64,000 bases of DNA from the NCBI RefSeq assembly GCF_022179805.1, contig NZ_BPUO01000010.1, positions 124,001 to 188,000 on the forward strand, in the 5' to 3' direction. The stretch is from Cupriavidus pauculus (lineage in GTDB: Bacteria > Pseudomonadota > Gammaproteobacteria > Burkholderiales > Burkholderiaceae). The notes under the pieces are model-generated. The model saw only the letters and a program-made list of their open reading frames with translations. It was not told where the DNA came from and ran no database searches. Each line of letters starts with the position of its first letter. Within the stretch, counting starts at the first letter, position 1. Shown piece by piece: positions 17,853-27,397 of this stretch. Both the position numbers and the translations under genes were made by a program.

Positions 17853-20800
17853 TCAGCCCGTTGCGCGCGCGCCGCCGTCGGCCGTGCGCGCCAGCACCGG
17901 CACGAGCGCCGCGCCGGTATGGCTGGCCTGGATGCGCGCCAGCGCCTCCGGGTCAGCCGCACCCACGATGGTGCCGCCGTTCGCGCCCCCTTCCGGCCCC
18001 AGGTCGATGATCCAGTCCGCCTCGGCTATCACGTCGAGATCGTGCTCGATCACCACCACGCTGTGGCCGCCATCGGTCAGCCGATGCAGCACGCGAATCA
18101 GCCGCGCCACGTCCGCCATATGCAGGCCGACGGTCGGCTCATCAAGCACATAGAGCGTGTGCGGCGCCTTCTGGCCACGCCGCGTAATGTCGTCGCGCAC
18201 CTTTGACAACTCCGTCACGAGCTTGATCCGCTGTGCCTCGCCGCCCGACAGTGTCGGCGACGGCTGCCCCAGCGTCAGGTAGCCCAGGCCCACGTCCTTC
18301 ATCAACTGCAGCGGATGGCCGATCTGCGTGATGGCCGAGAAGAACTCCACCGCCTCGTCGATCTCCATCGTCAGCACGTCGCCGATGTTCTTGCCGCGCC
18401 ACGTCACCGCCAGCGTCTCGGGGTTGAAGCGCTGGCCGTGGCAAACGTCGCACGGCACCTTCACATCGGGCAGGAAGCTCATGCCGATGGTGCGCACGCC
18501 CTGCCCTTCGCAAGCCGGGCAGCGGCCGTCGCTGGTATTGAACGAGAAGCGCGATGCGCTGTAGCCACGCGCCTTGGCCTCCAGCGTTTCGGCGAACAGC
18601 TTGCGGATGGCATCCCACACGCCGATATAAGTGGCCGGGCAGGAACGGGGGGTCTTGCCGATCGGGGTCTGGTCCACTTCCAGCACGCGATCGATCGATT
18701 CCCAGCCGCTGATGCCCTCGCAGCCATGCCATGCATGTTCCACCGACAGCGATTTCGTCGCGGTCGGCTTGCCGGCCTTCTCGGCCACGGCGCGCGCGCG
18801 GCGCGTGGCCGGCGACGACATCACCGAACGGCCTACCGCATCGAGCAGGTTCGTCATCAGCACATCGCGGGCCAGCGTCGACTTGCCCGAGCCCGACACC
18901 CCGGTGATGGCCACCAGGCGTCCCAGCGGAATCCGCGCCGTCACCGCGCGCAGGTTGTGCAGATGCGCCCCATGCACGGTCAGCCACTGCGCCGGCTCCG
19001 CATCCTTGCCAGCCCGCGCCGGCTTTACCGGCCTGCGCGACTGCAACGGGTGGATCATCGGATGCGCCAGGAATCGGCCCGTGGTGGAATCCGAGGCGGC
19101 CGACAGCGCGGCCACGCCGCCCTGCGCCACCAGGTTCCCGCCACGCTTGCCCGCACCCGGCCCAATGTCAATGATGTGGTCGGCGCGGCGGATCGTATCC
19201 TCGTCGTGTTCCACCACCACCAGCGTGTTGCCCTTGTCGCCAAGCTTGCGCAGCGCGTCGAGCAGGATCTGGTTGTCGCGCGGATGCAGGCCGATGGTCG
19301 GCTCGTCCAGCACGTAACACACGCCCTGCAGGTTGCTGCCAAGCTGCGCCGCCAGGCGAATACGCTGCGCCTCGCCGCCAGACAGGCTGGGCGCGGCGCG
19401 ATCCAGGCTCAGGTAACCAAGCCCCACCTCCTCCAGGAACTGCAGGCGGCTGGCGATTTCCGTCACCACATCGCGCGCGATTTCCGCATCGCGACCCTTC
19501 AGGCGCAGGCCGTCGACCCAGCGCCGCGTATCGGACACCGTCCACTGCGCCACATCGGTAATGGCATTGGTGTCGAAGGTCACAGCGCGCGCCACATGGT
19601 TCAGGCGCGTGCCGCCGCAGTCCGGGCATGGCGTGTCGACCACGCCTTCCGGTTCCTGCTCTTCCGACGGCAGGCTCTGCTCGCGGCCACGGTTGTCGTC
19701 GGCGCCCAACACGGTGTCGTCGAACGCCGCACGCTGCTCGCCCGTCAGCGCCAGGCCCGTGCCGACGCAGGTACCGCACCAGCCGTGCTTGCTGTTGTAC
19801 GAGAACATGCGCGGGTCGAGTTCCGGATAGCTGGTCCCGCAGACCGGACATGCGCGCTTGGTCGAGAACACCTTGGTTTCGCCGATGCGGCCCGAACCCT
19901 TGCCCACGTGCATCGCATCGTGCAGTCCGTCGAGCGGTGCCAGCAGATGCATGACGCCCTTGCCCAGTTCCAGCGTCTGGTCCAGCAAGGCGCGCAGTTC
20001 GGCTTCGTTATCAGGCGACACCACGATATCGCCGACCGGCAACTCGATCGTGTGCTCGCGGAAGCGGTCCAGGCGCGGCCAGGGGTCCACAGGCAGGAAC
20101 TCGCCGTCGACACGCAGATGCGTATTGCCACGCGCCTTGGCCCATTTGGCAAGGTCGGTATAGACGCCCTTGCGGTTCACCACCAGCGGCGCCAGCAGGC
20201 CCACGTGCTGGCCGCGATGGTCGCGCAGCAGTTGCGCGGCAATCGACGCCGGGCTCTGCGACGTCACCGGCGCGCCGTCGTGCACGCAGTGCTGGATGCC
20301 CAGCTTGACGTACAGCAGCCGCAGGAAGTGCCAGACTTCCGACGTCGTGGCCACCGTACTCTTGCGCCCGCCACGCGACAGCCGCTGCTCGATGGCCACC
20401 GTCGGCGGAATGCCGTAGACCGCATCCACCTCGGGCCGGCCAGCCGGTTGCACGATCGACCGCGCATAGGCGTTCAGCGACTCCAGGTAGCGGCGCTGCC
20501 CCTCGTGGAACAGGATGTCGAACGCCAGCGTCGACTTGCCCGAGCCCGACACCCCGGTAATCACATTGAACCTGCCGTGCGGAATATCGACGTTGAGCGC
20601 CTTGAGGTTGTGTTCATGCGCATTGACGATGCGCACCACGCCCTCGCCTTCCACGGCGCGGCGCGCCCGCGCGGCCAGCACCGCTGCCTGCAGCGGCTGG
20701 CCGTGCTTCGCCTGTTCGTCGCGCTCGGCGGCCAGCGTGCCGGATTCCCCCAGCGCGCGGTCATAGGCCAGCAGTGCGTGGCCCGTGTGCGAGTCCGCGC

Positions 20801-23717
20801 AGGCCTTGACACCTTCCGGCGTGCCCACGCACAGCACCTGGCCGCCGGCGTCGCCGCCTTCCGGGCCAAGGTCGACGATCCAGTCCGAAGCGCGGATCAC
20901 ATCGAGATTGTGTTCGATCACGATCAGCGAATGCCCGCCGTCCAGCAGCTTGCCGAACGCCCGCATCAGCTTGGCGATATCGTCGAAGTGCAGGCCGGTC
21001 GTGGGCTCGTCGAACATGAACAGGCGCTTGGGCAATACCACCGCCTTACGGTTCTTCACCGGCTGCGAGGCAGCGGTTTCCGCCAGGAAACCAGCCAGCT
21101 TCAGGCGCTGCGCCTCACCGCCGGACAGCGTCGGCACCGGCTGGCCCAGCTTCACGTATTCCAAGCCCACATCGGCGATGGGCGCCAGCACGCGCAGCAC
21201 GGCGCTATCGGCTTCGAACAGCGCGGTGGCTTCGCTGACGGTGAGTTCCAGCACGTCAGCCACACTCAGCGTACGCGGGGCCTGCCCACGTGCCGCGCGC
21301 TCGATCTTCACTTCCAGCACTTCGGCACGGTAGCGCGTGCCGTCGCAGTCGGGGCAACGCAGGTACACGTCGGAAAGGAACTGCATTTCCACGTGCTCGA
21401 AGCCCGAACCGCCGCAGGTCGGGCAACGTCCGTCGCCCGAATTGAAACTGAACGTGCCGGCCGTATAGCCGCGCTGCAGCGCCAGCGGCGCCTTGGCGAA
21501 CAGCTTGCGGATTTCGTCGAACGCGCCCACGTAGCTGGCCGGGTTCGAGCGTGCGGTCTTGCCGATCGGCGACTGGTCGACGAACACCACGTCATCCACC
21601 AGGTCGGCCCCCACCAGGTCGCGGAATGCACCGGGCGACTCCGTCGCCTTGCCGAAATGCCGCGCCATGGCTGGGTAAAGCACGTCCTGCAGCAGCGTCG
21701 ACTTGCCCGAGCCCGACACGCCCGTCACGCAGACCAGCCGGTTCAGCGGAATCTCGACCGTCACGTCCTTGAGGTTGTGCTCGGTGGCGCCTTCCAGCCG
21801 GAGCCGGGGCGTGCCGTCGTCCACGGTCCGTGCCTGCCATTCGGTGGCATCGGTCACGCGCCGGCGTCCGCCCAGGTAATCGCCCGTCAGCGTGGGTTCC
21901 TTGCGGATGGCATCGGGCGAGCCATCGAAAATGATTGAGCCGCCGCGCTCGCCGGGGCCGGGGCCCATGTCGATCAGGCGGTCGGCCGCCAGCATCACCG
22001 ACGGATCGTGCTCCACCACCACGAGCGTGTTGCCCGCGTCACGCAGCCTGTGCATCGCCTCGACAATGCGGTTCAGGTCGCGCGGATGCAGCCCGATGCT
22101 GGGCTCGTCCAGCACGAACAAGGTATTGACCAGCGACGTGCCCAGCGCGGTCGTCAGGTTGATCCGCTGCACCTCGCCGCCGGACAGCGTCCGGCTCTGA
22201 CGATCGAGCGTGAGGTAGCCCAGGCCGACGTCGCACAGGTACTTCAGCCGCGTGCGCACTTCAGCCAGCAGCAGCTTGAGCGCATCGTCGAGCAAGGCAC
22301 TGGACAGCGTCAGGTCGTCAAAGAATCGGCGGATGCGCGCAATCGGCATCAGCATCAGGTCGTGCACGGTCAAACCCGGCAGCGCCTCGAGCTGCGCGCG
22401 GTTCCAGTCCACGCCCTTCGGCAGGAAGCGGCCAGCCGGCGCCAGCACGGCATTAGCGTTGTCCTGGCTGCCCAGGCGCCACAACAGCGCTTCGGTCTTC
22501 AGCCGCGCGCCGCAGCAGGTTTCGCACGGCGTGTAGCTGCGGTATTTCGACAGCAGCACGCGGATGTGCATCTTGTAGGCCTTCGACTCCAGGTAGTTGA
22601 AGAACCGCATCACGCCATACCACTGCTTGTTCCACTCGCCCTTCCAGTCCGGCGAGCCATGGATCACCCAGTGCTGCTCGGACTCGGTCAGCTGGTTCCA
22701 CGGCAGGTCGCGCGGAATGCCGGCCTTGGCCGCGTAGCGCATCAGGTCGTCCTGGCATTCCTTCCAGGCCGGCGTCTGCATCGGCTTGATCGCCCCGTCG
22801 CGCAGCGACTTGCGCACGTCGGGAATCACCAGACCCAGGTCCACGCCGATCACGCGGCCAAAGCCCCGGCAAGTTTCGCAGGCACCATAGGCGGAGTTGA
22901 ACGAGAACAGCGCCGGCTGCGGATCCGCATAGCGGATGTCGCTTTCAGGGCTGTGCAGGCCGGTGGAGAACTTCCACACCGGGCCCTCGCCCTCGTCGAT
23001 CACCACGTTGACGCTAATCCGCCCGCCGCCGCGCTTCAGCGACGCCTCGATGGCTTCGATCGCACGCGCCTTTTCCACATTGCCGATGCGAAAACGGTCG
23101 GCCACCACGTCGAGCACCTTGCGCTTGCCATTGGGCGATTCGACCACACGCTGGCCGTGCACCCGCGTATAGCCGCTGACCGACAGCCACTGGGCCACTT
23201 CTTCTTCGGTGGCCGATTCCGGCAGCTCCACGGGGAACGTCACCACCAGCCGGGCATCGGCAAACGGCTGGCCGGCGGCCGTGCGCGCCTGCAATTCGGC
23301 GTAGATGGTTTCGGGGGAATCATGGCGCACCGGCAGCGCGGTCTGCCTGTCGAACAGCTCCGCGGCGCGGGCGTACAGAAGCTTCAGGTGATCGTTCAGC
23401 TCGGTCATCGTGCCAACGGTGGAGCGCGAACTGCGCACCGGGTTGGTCTGGTCGATGGCGATCGCCGGCGGCACGCCATCCACCTTGTCGACCTGCGGGC
23501 GATCCATCCGGTCCAGGAACTGGCGCGCATAGGCACTGAAGGTCTCGACGTAGCGACGCTGGCCTTCGGCGTAGAGCGTGTCGAATACCAGGCTGGACTT
23601 GCCCGACCCTGACGGCCCGGTCACCACGGTCATCTGGCCGGTGTGCAGGTCAAGATCGACGTTCTTGAGATTGTGCTGGCGGGCGCCGCGAATGCGGATG
23701 GTGCCGGAATCTGACAA
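17853..23717 (-). CDS. double-length UvrA-like excinuclease ATPase (two UvrA units fused)
   Basis: 1954 residues, about twice the usual 940. Four ABC ATPase modules are visible. Walker A motifs lie near residues 34 (GPSGSGKSS), 664, 1055 and 1605 (all GVSGSGKST). Signature motifs lie near 509 (LSGGEVQRINL), 863, 1444 and 1822. Each half carries UvrA zinc-type Cys pairs, for example CPTCGGSGF with CPDCDG in half one and CPACEGQGV with CDVCHGQ in half two. The halves join around residues 1000-1030. UvrA dimers scan DNA for bulky lesions, and here one chain may form the whole dimer. The start is TTG 23717 with a GAGG site. A LexA box lies about 95 bases upstream, so SOS induction is expected. 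I expect a normal uvrA elsewhere in the genome. Confidence 0.93.
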   Translation of the reverse strand: MSDSGTIRIRGARQHNLKNVDLDLHTGQMTVVTGPSGSGKSSLVFDTLYAEGQRRYVETFSAYARQFLDRMDRPQVDKVDGVPPAIAIDQTNPVRSSRSTVGTMTELNDHLKLLYARAAELFDRQTALPVRHDSPETIYAELQARTAAGQPFADARLVVTFPVELPESATEEEVAQWLSVSGYTRVHGQRVVESPNGKRKVLDVVADRFRIGNVEKARAIEAIEASLKRGGGRISVNVVIDEGEGPVWKFSTGLHSPESDIRYADPQPALFSFNSAYGACETCRGFGRVIGVDLGLVIPDVRKSLRDGAIKPMQTPAWKECQDDLMRYAAKAGIPRDLPWNQLTESEQHWVIHGSPDWKGEWNKQWYGVMRFFNYLESKAYKMHIRVLLSKYRSYTPCETCCGARLKTEALLWRLGSQDNANAVLAPAGRFLPKGVDWNRAQLEALPGLTVHDLMLMPIARIRRFFDDLTLSSALLDDALKLLLAEVRTRLKYLCDVGLGYLTLDRQSRTLSGGEVQRINLTTALGTSLVNTLFVLDEPSIGLHPRDLNRIVEAMHRLRDAGNTLVVVEHDPSVMLAADRLIDMGPGPGERGGSIIFDGSPDAIRKEPTLTGDYLGGRRRVTDATEWQARTVDDGTPRLRLEGATEHNLKDVTVEIPLNRLVCVTGVSGSGKSTLLQDVLYPAMARHFGKATESPGAFRDLVGADLVDDVVFVDQSPIGKTARSNPASYVGAFDEIRKLFAKAPLALQRGYTAGTFSFNSGDGRCPTCGGSGFEHVEMQFLSDVYLRCPDCDGTRYRAEVLEVKIERAARGQAPRTLSVADVLELTVSEATALFEADSAVLRVLAPIADVGLEYVKLGQPVPTLSGGEAQRLKLAGFLAETAASQPVKNRKAVVLPKRLFMFDEPTTGLHFDDIAKLMRAFGKLLDGGHSLIVIEHNLDVIRASDWIVDLGPEGGDAGGQVLCVGTPEGVKACADSHTGHALLAYDRALGESGTLAAERDEQAKHGQPLQAAVLAARARRAVEGEGVVRIVNAHEHNLKALNVDIPHGRFNVITGVSGSGKSTLAFDILFHEGQRRYLESLNAYARSIVQPAGRPEVDAVYGIPPTVAIEQRLSRGGRKSTVATTSEVWHFLRLLYVKLGIQHCVHDGAPVTSQSPASIAAQLLRDHRGQHVGLLAPLVVNRKGVYTDLAKWAKARGNTHLRVDGEFLPVDPWPRLDRFREHTIELPVGDIVVSPDNEAELRALLDQTLELGKGVMHLLAPLDGLHDAMHVGKGSGRIGETKVFSTKRACPVCGTSYPELDPRMFSYNSKHGWCGTCVGTGLALTGEQRAAFDDTVLGADDNRGREQSLPSEEQEPEGVVDTPCPDCGGTRLNHVARAVTFDTNAITDVAQWTVSDTRRWVDGLRLKGRDAEIARDVVTEIASRLQFLEEVGLGYLSLDRAAPSLSGGEAQRIRLAAQLGSNLQGVCYVLDEPTIGLHPRDNQILLDALRKLGDKGNTLVVVEHDEDTIRRADHIIDIGPGAGKRGGNLVAQGGVAALSAASDSTTGRFLAHPMIHPLQSRRPVKPARAGKDAEPAQWLTVHGAHLHNLRAVTARIPLGRLVAITGVSGSGKSTLARDVLMTNLLDAVGRSVMSSPATRRARAVAEKAGKPTATKSLSVEHAWHGCEGISGWESIDRVLEVDQTPIGKTPRSCPATYIGVWDAIRKLFAETLEAKARGYSASRFSFNTSDGRCPACEGQGVRTIGMSFLPDVKVPCDVCHGQRFNPETLAVTWRGKNIGDVLTMEIDEAVEFFSAITQIGHPLQLMKDVGLGYLTLGQPSPTLSGGEAQRIKLVTELSKVRDDITRRGQKAPHTLYVLDEPTVGLHMADVARLIRVLHRLTDGGHSVVVIEHDLDVIAEADWIIDLGPEGGANGGTIVGAADPEALARIQASHTGAALVPVLARTADGGARATG

Positions 23718-23806
23718 TTTCTTGCCTCGAATCAGTAAGTTGAATGCGAAATTTGATGTATCGCTTGAGCTTTGCTAATGCGCTCGGCGGGAGCGAAAGT
23801 CCCGTA

Positions 23807-23828
23807 ACTATACTGTATAAACGTACAG
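23807..23828 (-). promoter_or_regulatory. LexA (SOS) box and -10 element of the uvrA-like gene
   Basis: ctgtataaacgtacag at 23813-23828 fits the CTGT-N8-ACAG LexA consensus. On the minus strand it is followed directly by TATAGT (23812-23807), a good -10 hexamer, so the operator fills the -35/-10 spacer where LexA would block polymerase. The predicted leader to the TTG start is about 85 bases. Confidence 0.85.
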
Positions 23829-23979
23829 CCTTCCTGACAGCCAGCAGACAATTCTGAAAGGCTCTCCGGCATCTCGACTTCGACCGAACTTGTCTGGAAA
23901 AATCCACATCGCAAGTTCAAGCCGCCCCCGACGCAAGCAAACTATATTTGCGTTTTATTGGCTATACGCTAACATCGGG

Positions 23980-24240
23980 ATGCAGCACGAGATCACATTC
24001 ACCAAGCAGGCTACGCAGCTGATGCTGGCGATGCCACGAAACATCGCCCTGAACATCCGGGCAAAGATCGATCTGCTCGCGGTCGATCCCTACGCGCCAA
24101 ACAACAATGTGCGAAAGCTGGCTGGCCGCGAAGCCTTCCGGCTCCGTGTCGGCGACTGGCGCGTCATTTACCGGATCGAGGCGGGACAACTCGTGATCAT
24201 CGTGCTGACCATCAAATCCCGTGGGAGTGCATATCAATGA
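23980..24240 (+). CDS. RelE/ParE-superfamily toxin
   Basis: 86 residues from ATG 23980. The fold is that of small RelE toxins: MQHEITFTKQATQLMLAMP, an amphipathic helix (NIALNIRAKIDLLAVDP), NVRKLAGREAFRLRVGDWRVIYRI (the conserved core with the catalytic/basic Arg residues) and a final VIIVLTIKSRGSAY strand. RelE members are ribosome-dependent mRNA nucleases. The stop overlaps the antitoxin start by four bases (ATGA), a toxin-first order as in HigBA. The ribosome site is weak. Confidence 0.9.
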   Translation: MQHEITFTKQATQLMLAMPRNIALNIRAKIDLLAVDPYAPNNNVRKLAGREAFRLRVGDWRVIYRIEAGQLVIIVLTIKSRGSAYQ

Positions 24241-24617
24241 ACGCCATCCAGTTTATTCAGCGCGAAGGGCAACGTGAATACGCGATCGTTCCGATCGACC
24301 TGTGGCAGCGCGTGCAGCATCTGTTCGAAGATGCCGAAGATGTGGTGCTGCATGACGCGGCAACCGCCACCGACGACGGCTTCCGGGTACCGGCCGCGGT
24401 GCTCGATGCCCAACTCGCCGGCGACCATCCGATCAAGGCATGGCGCGACTATCGCCGGCTGACCCAGGACACGCTGGCCACCGCCGCTGGCATCAGCAAG
24501 CCCTATCTGAGCCAGATCGAGAACCGCAAGCGCGACGGCAGCGTGGAAGTGCTGCGCACCCTGGCCACGGCATTGGCGGTGCCGCTGGACATGCTGGTGG
24601 AGCAGCGGCAAGGGTGA
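24237..24617 (+). CDS. XRE-type HTH antitoxin
   Basis: 126 residues. The N-terminal half (IQREGQREYAIVPIDLWQRV) should wrap the toxin. The C-terminal half is an XRE helix-turn-helix (RLTQDTLATAAGISKPYLSQ followed by IENRKRDGSVEVLRTLA), which would bind the operon promoter. Translational coupling to the toxin by the ATGA overlap is visible. The neighbouring genes (uvrA-like, msrA) are unrelated. Confidence 0.9.
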   Translation: MNAIQFIQREGQREYAIVPIDLWQRVQHLFEDAEDVVLHDAATATDDGFRVPAAVLDAQLAGDHPIKAWRDYRRLTQDTLATAAGISKPYLSQIENRKRDGSVEVLRTLATALAVPLDMLVEQRQG

Positions 24618-24626
24618 GGATGGCCC

Positions 24627-25133
24627 TTACCCCCGCTGCGGCAGCTTCCAGCCCGGCCGGATGAAGTGGCACGTATAGCCATTCGGCAGCCGTTCCAGAT
24701 AGTCCTGGTGTTCCGGCTCCGCCTCCCAGAACGGGCCGGCCGGGGCGATTTCGGTGACTACCTTGCCGGGCCACAGGCCCGAGGCGTTCACATCTTCCAC
24801 GGTCTGCTCGGCGACGTGCTTCTGTTCGTCGTCCAGATAGAAGATGGCCGACCGGTAGCTGGTGCCGATATCGTTACCCTGGCGGTTCTTCGTCGTGGGG
24901 TCGTGGATCTGGAAGAAGAACTCAAGGATCTGGCGAAAGCTGATCTGGCCCGGATCGAACACGATCTCGATACCCTCGGCATGCGTACCGTGGTTACGGT
25001 AGGTGGCGTTGGGCACGTCGCCGCCGGTGTAGCCGACGCGCGTGGTCAGAATGCCGGGGTAGCGGCGCAGCAGGTCCTGCATGCCCCAGAAGCAGCCGCC
25101 GGCCAGGATCGCGGTTTCGGTTTGTGTCGTCAT
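24627..25133 (-). CDS. msrA: peptide methionine-S-sulfoxide reductase
   Basis: 168 residues from ATG 25133. It reduces methionine-S-sulfoxide in proteins using thioredoxin. The catalytic GGCFWG motif has the nucleophile Cys at residue 14, and the family segments VGYTGG, YRNHGTHAEGIEIVFDP, FFQIHDPTTKNRQGNDIGTS and YRSAIFYLDDEQ are intact. The C-terminus lacks the extra Cys pair of some MsrA enzymes, so a shorter recycling path is likely. It converges with the antitoxin gene, nine bases apart. Confidence 0.97.
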   Translation of the reverse strand: MTTQTETAILAGGCFWGMQDLLRRYPGILTTRVGYTGGDVPNATYRNHGTHAEGIEIVFDPGQISFRQILEFFFQIHDPTTKNRQGNDIGTSYRSAIFYLDDEQKHVAEQTVEDVNASGLWPGKVVTEIAPAGPFWEAEPEHQDYLERLPNGYTCHFIRPGWKLPQRG

Positions 25134-25201
25134 GGTCGATATCCATCGCAATGCATCAAGCCCCGTAATATACGCAGACCCTAGGAAATCCGCTTGCGAG
25201 C

Positions 25202-25801
25202 ATGAAGTCTCCACACCACGCACAGGGTGTCGTGCAGGCCCTGCGGCACGACATCGCCGCCTGCACCCACTGTGCCGCCAACCTGGCCGCCGGACCGCGT
25301 CCGGTGCTGCAGTTCAGTGCCACGGCCCGGATCCTGATCATCGGCCAGGCGCCGGGATCACGTGTACATGCGACCGGCGTACCGTTCGACGATCCCAGCG
25401 GCGACCGGCTGCGGGCATGGATGGGCGTCAGCAAGGACGAGTTCTACGATGCCGCGCGCGTGGCCATCATGCCGATGGGGTTCTGCTATCCCGGCAAGGG
25501 AAAAAGCGGGGATTTACCGCCCCGACGCGAATGCGCGCCGCTATGGCACGAGCGCGTGCTGGCGTGCCTGCCGGAAGACAAGCTGACATTGCTCGTGGGC
25601 ACCTACGCCCAGGCCGCCTATCTCCCGAAGGTGCCGAAGCAGTCGATGACCGAACGCGTCGCGGATTTTCGAAGCCGCGGCCCGAACGTCTTCCCCCTGC
25701 CCCACCCGTCCTGGCGCGTGGTGCGCTGGATGCGCGAGCAGCCCTGGTTCGAGGCTGAACTGCTGCCCGCTCTGCAAGCGTCCGTGCGCGCGCGTCTCTG
25801 A
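25202..25801 (+). CDS. uracil-DNA glycosylase-superfamily protein
   Basis: 199 residues. The superfamily motifs are GQAPG at residues 48-52 (active-site loop) and HPS at 168-170 (DNA-intercalation/His motif). Cys21, Cys24, Cys95 and Cys111 could hold a 4Fe-4S cluster as in family 4/5 enzymes, with spacing unlike the classical set. The segment PMGFCYPGKGKSGD followed by PPRRECAPLWHE is characteristic of a conserved proteobacterial subfamily. Base specificity is unknown. It is divergent from msrA. Confidence 0.85.
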   Translation: MKSPHHAQGVVQALRHDIAACTHCAANLAAGPRPVLQFSATARILIIGQAPGSRVHATGVPFDDPSGDRLRAWMGVSKDEFYDAARVAIMPMGFCYPGKGKSGDLPPRRECAPLWHERVLACLPEDKLTLLVGTYAQAAYLPKVPKQSMTERVADFRSRGPNVFPLPHPSWRVVRWMREQPWFEAELLPALQASVRARL

Positions 25802-25816
25802 CGTCGTAGCCGTGGG

Positions 25817-26749
25817 TCAGAGTCCCAGCGACTTCAGGAACGCGTCGAGGTCCTTGCGCCAGAAGCGCTGCCCGTAAGACAGCAGCAGATGCCCGTCGTG
25901 GCCTGGCACTTCCTCCACGCTGACCAGTTTGGCGGGGCTGCCCCCGGCCGCGAACGCCTGATACCAGCCCAGCGGCGCCTCGGCACCAAAATACTGGTCG
26001 TTCTTCGCATAGAGCCAGAGTCCGGGCACAGCCACCTTCTTGCCGAACTCGCCCATCACGTCACGCATCTGGTCCGGGTCGCAACTGCGGCCTGGCGATC
26101 GGGTCGGAGACCCACCGGCACCGCCCGAGAAATTGACGTAGCCGATCACGCCTTCGGGTCGCGTCGCCGCCGCCGCAACGCTGGCAAAGCCACCAGCCGA
26201 CCGGCCTTCGAGCACGATGCGCCGGCTGTCGGCCCACGACTGTGCTCGCAGCCACTGGATGGTGGCCAGCGTGGCATCGTTGAGCATGCCTGCCACGCCG
26301 CGATAGTCGGGCTTGCTCGTGCACTGCCCCAAGTTGTCGAAGCTCGCGTGATTGTTCTCGCGATCGGGCCCGCCCGTATCGCCGTAGCCCACACGGATCG
26401 GCGCCACCACGGCCACGCCGTGGTCAAGCCAGTAGCGCACGTGCCAGTTTTGGATTGGATGCTTGAGCTTGGCCCGGTCAAGACGGTCAGGAGCGCGTCC
26501 GTGCGAAAAGATCATGACCGGAAACGGCCCGGGGCCGTCCGGCTTGAAGACTTCCGCATGCATGGCAACGGTGCCGCCTAGCGCGCCAGCACCCGACACG
26601 GGAATCTCGACAGCCTCGGCAACCGGCGCCGGCGCCTGCGCGCCAGGTTCTTCGGCGGCCTGCGCCACGGCGCCGGATGCCAGATGCAACATCAGCGCCA
26701 CCAGCATCGGCAGGCAGCGGATACCACGGGAGGGAAGATGCAGGGACAT
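25817..26749 (-). CDS. secreted alpha/beta hydrolase (dienelactone-hydrolase-like)
   Basis: 310 residues from ATG 26749, with a signal peptide (LPMLVALMLHLASGAVAQA). The fold is alpha/beta hydrolase: FPVMIFSHGR oxyanion-side strand, nucleophile elbow GRSAGG with Ser, an acid residue near LYAKNDQYFG and a late His in VPGHDGHLLL. A Cys pair (Cys in LGQCTSKP and in GRSCDPDQ) may be a disulphide. The substrate is unknown; esterase or peptidase activity is possible. The same-strand Lrp gene starts upstream at 27249 and ends 30 bases before this start, so the two could be cotranscribed. Confidence 0.85.
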   Translation of the reverse strand: MSLHLPSRGIRCLPMLVALMLHLASGAVAQAAEEPGAQAPAPVAEAVEIPVSGAGALGGTVAMHAEVFKPDGPGPFPVMIFSHGRAPDRLDRAKLKHPIQNWHVRYWLDHGVAVVAPIRVGYGDTGGPDRENNHASFDNLGQCTSKPDYRGVAGMLNDATLATIQWLRAQSWADSRRIVLEGRSAGGFASVAAAATRPEGVIGYVNFSGGAGGSPTRSPGRSCDPDQMRDVMGEFGKKVAVPGLWLYAKNDQYFGAEAPLGWYQAFAAGGSPAKLVSVEEVPGHDGHLLLSYGQRFWRKDLDAFLKSLGL

Positions 26750-26778
26750 GTTGTTGTGTGAAGGCGTTGGAAGAATGA

Positions 26779-27249
26779 TCAGCCCAGCGGCAGCGCCGTG
26801 CTGTACAGCACCTGCTTTAGTGCAAAGCTCGACCGGATGCTGGCCACTCCCGGAATGCGCGTGATCTGGTCGATGATCAACCGCTCCAGCGCCTCGACGT
26901 CCGGCACCACCACGCGCAGCAGGTAGTCGGCATCGCCCGACATCAGGTAGCACTCCATCACCTGCGGCAGCGCGGCGATCTTCCGTTCGAACGTATCCAG
27001 CGTTTCGCGGCGCTGCTTGTCCAGCGACACCGAAATGAACACCACCACCTTGAGACCCAGGCGGCGGGCGTCCAGCAGTGTCACGCGCCGCGAGATCACG
27101 CCGATTTTCTCCAGCCGCTTCACGCGCGCCAGGCAAGGCGAAGGCGACAGATTAATGCGGCTGGCCAGCTCCACGTTGGTCAGGCTGCCGTCGCGCTGCA
27201 GCTCCCCCAGGATCCGGATGTCCGTGGCATCAAGGTCAATGTCCAGCAT
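26779..27249 (-). CDS. Lrp/AsnC-family regulator
   Basis: 156 residues. The N-terminal HTH (LDATDIRILGELQRDGSLTN, then LASRINLSPSPCLARVKRLE) is followed by a ligand-binding RAM/AsnC domain (VVVFISVSLDKQRR, VMECYLMSGDADYLLRVVVPD). It is divergent from the EamA exporter gene at 27398, so it probably controls it, perhaps in response to an amino acid. Confidence 0.95.
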   Translation of the reverse strand: MLDIDLDATDIRILGELQRDGSLTNVELASRINLSPSPCLARVKRLEKIGVISRRVTLLDARRLGLKVVVFISVSLDKQRRETLDTFERKIAALPQVMECYLMSGDADYLLRVVVPDVEALERLIIDQITRIPGVASIRSSFALKQVLYSTALPLG

Positions 27250-27397
27250 GTTTGGCTTGTATGGTGAGAATTGGCAGCATTCTATGCTGGATCACGCAGT
27301 AATGACAGAGCGATCCGGACAATGCTGCGGTGCGATGGATCGTAGACTTTCCTGACTGCGGCCTGCCACCGGCGCGCCCCTCCATCCGTACCCGTTC

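Noticed and set aside
18315..21938. Long open frame of 1207 codons on the plus strand
   Set aside because: It is entirely antisense to the uvrA-like gene, has His/Arg/Gln-rich shadow composition, no domain and no ribosome site.
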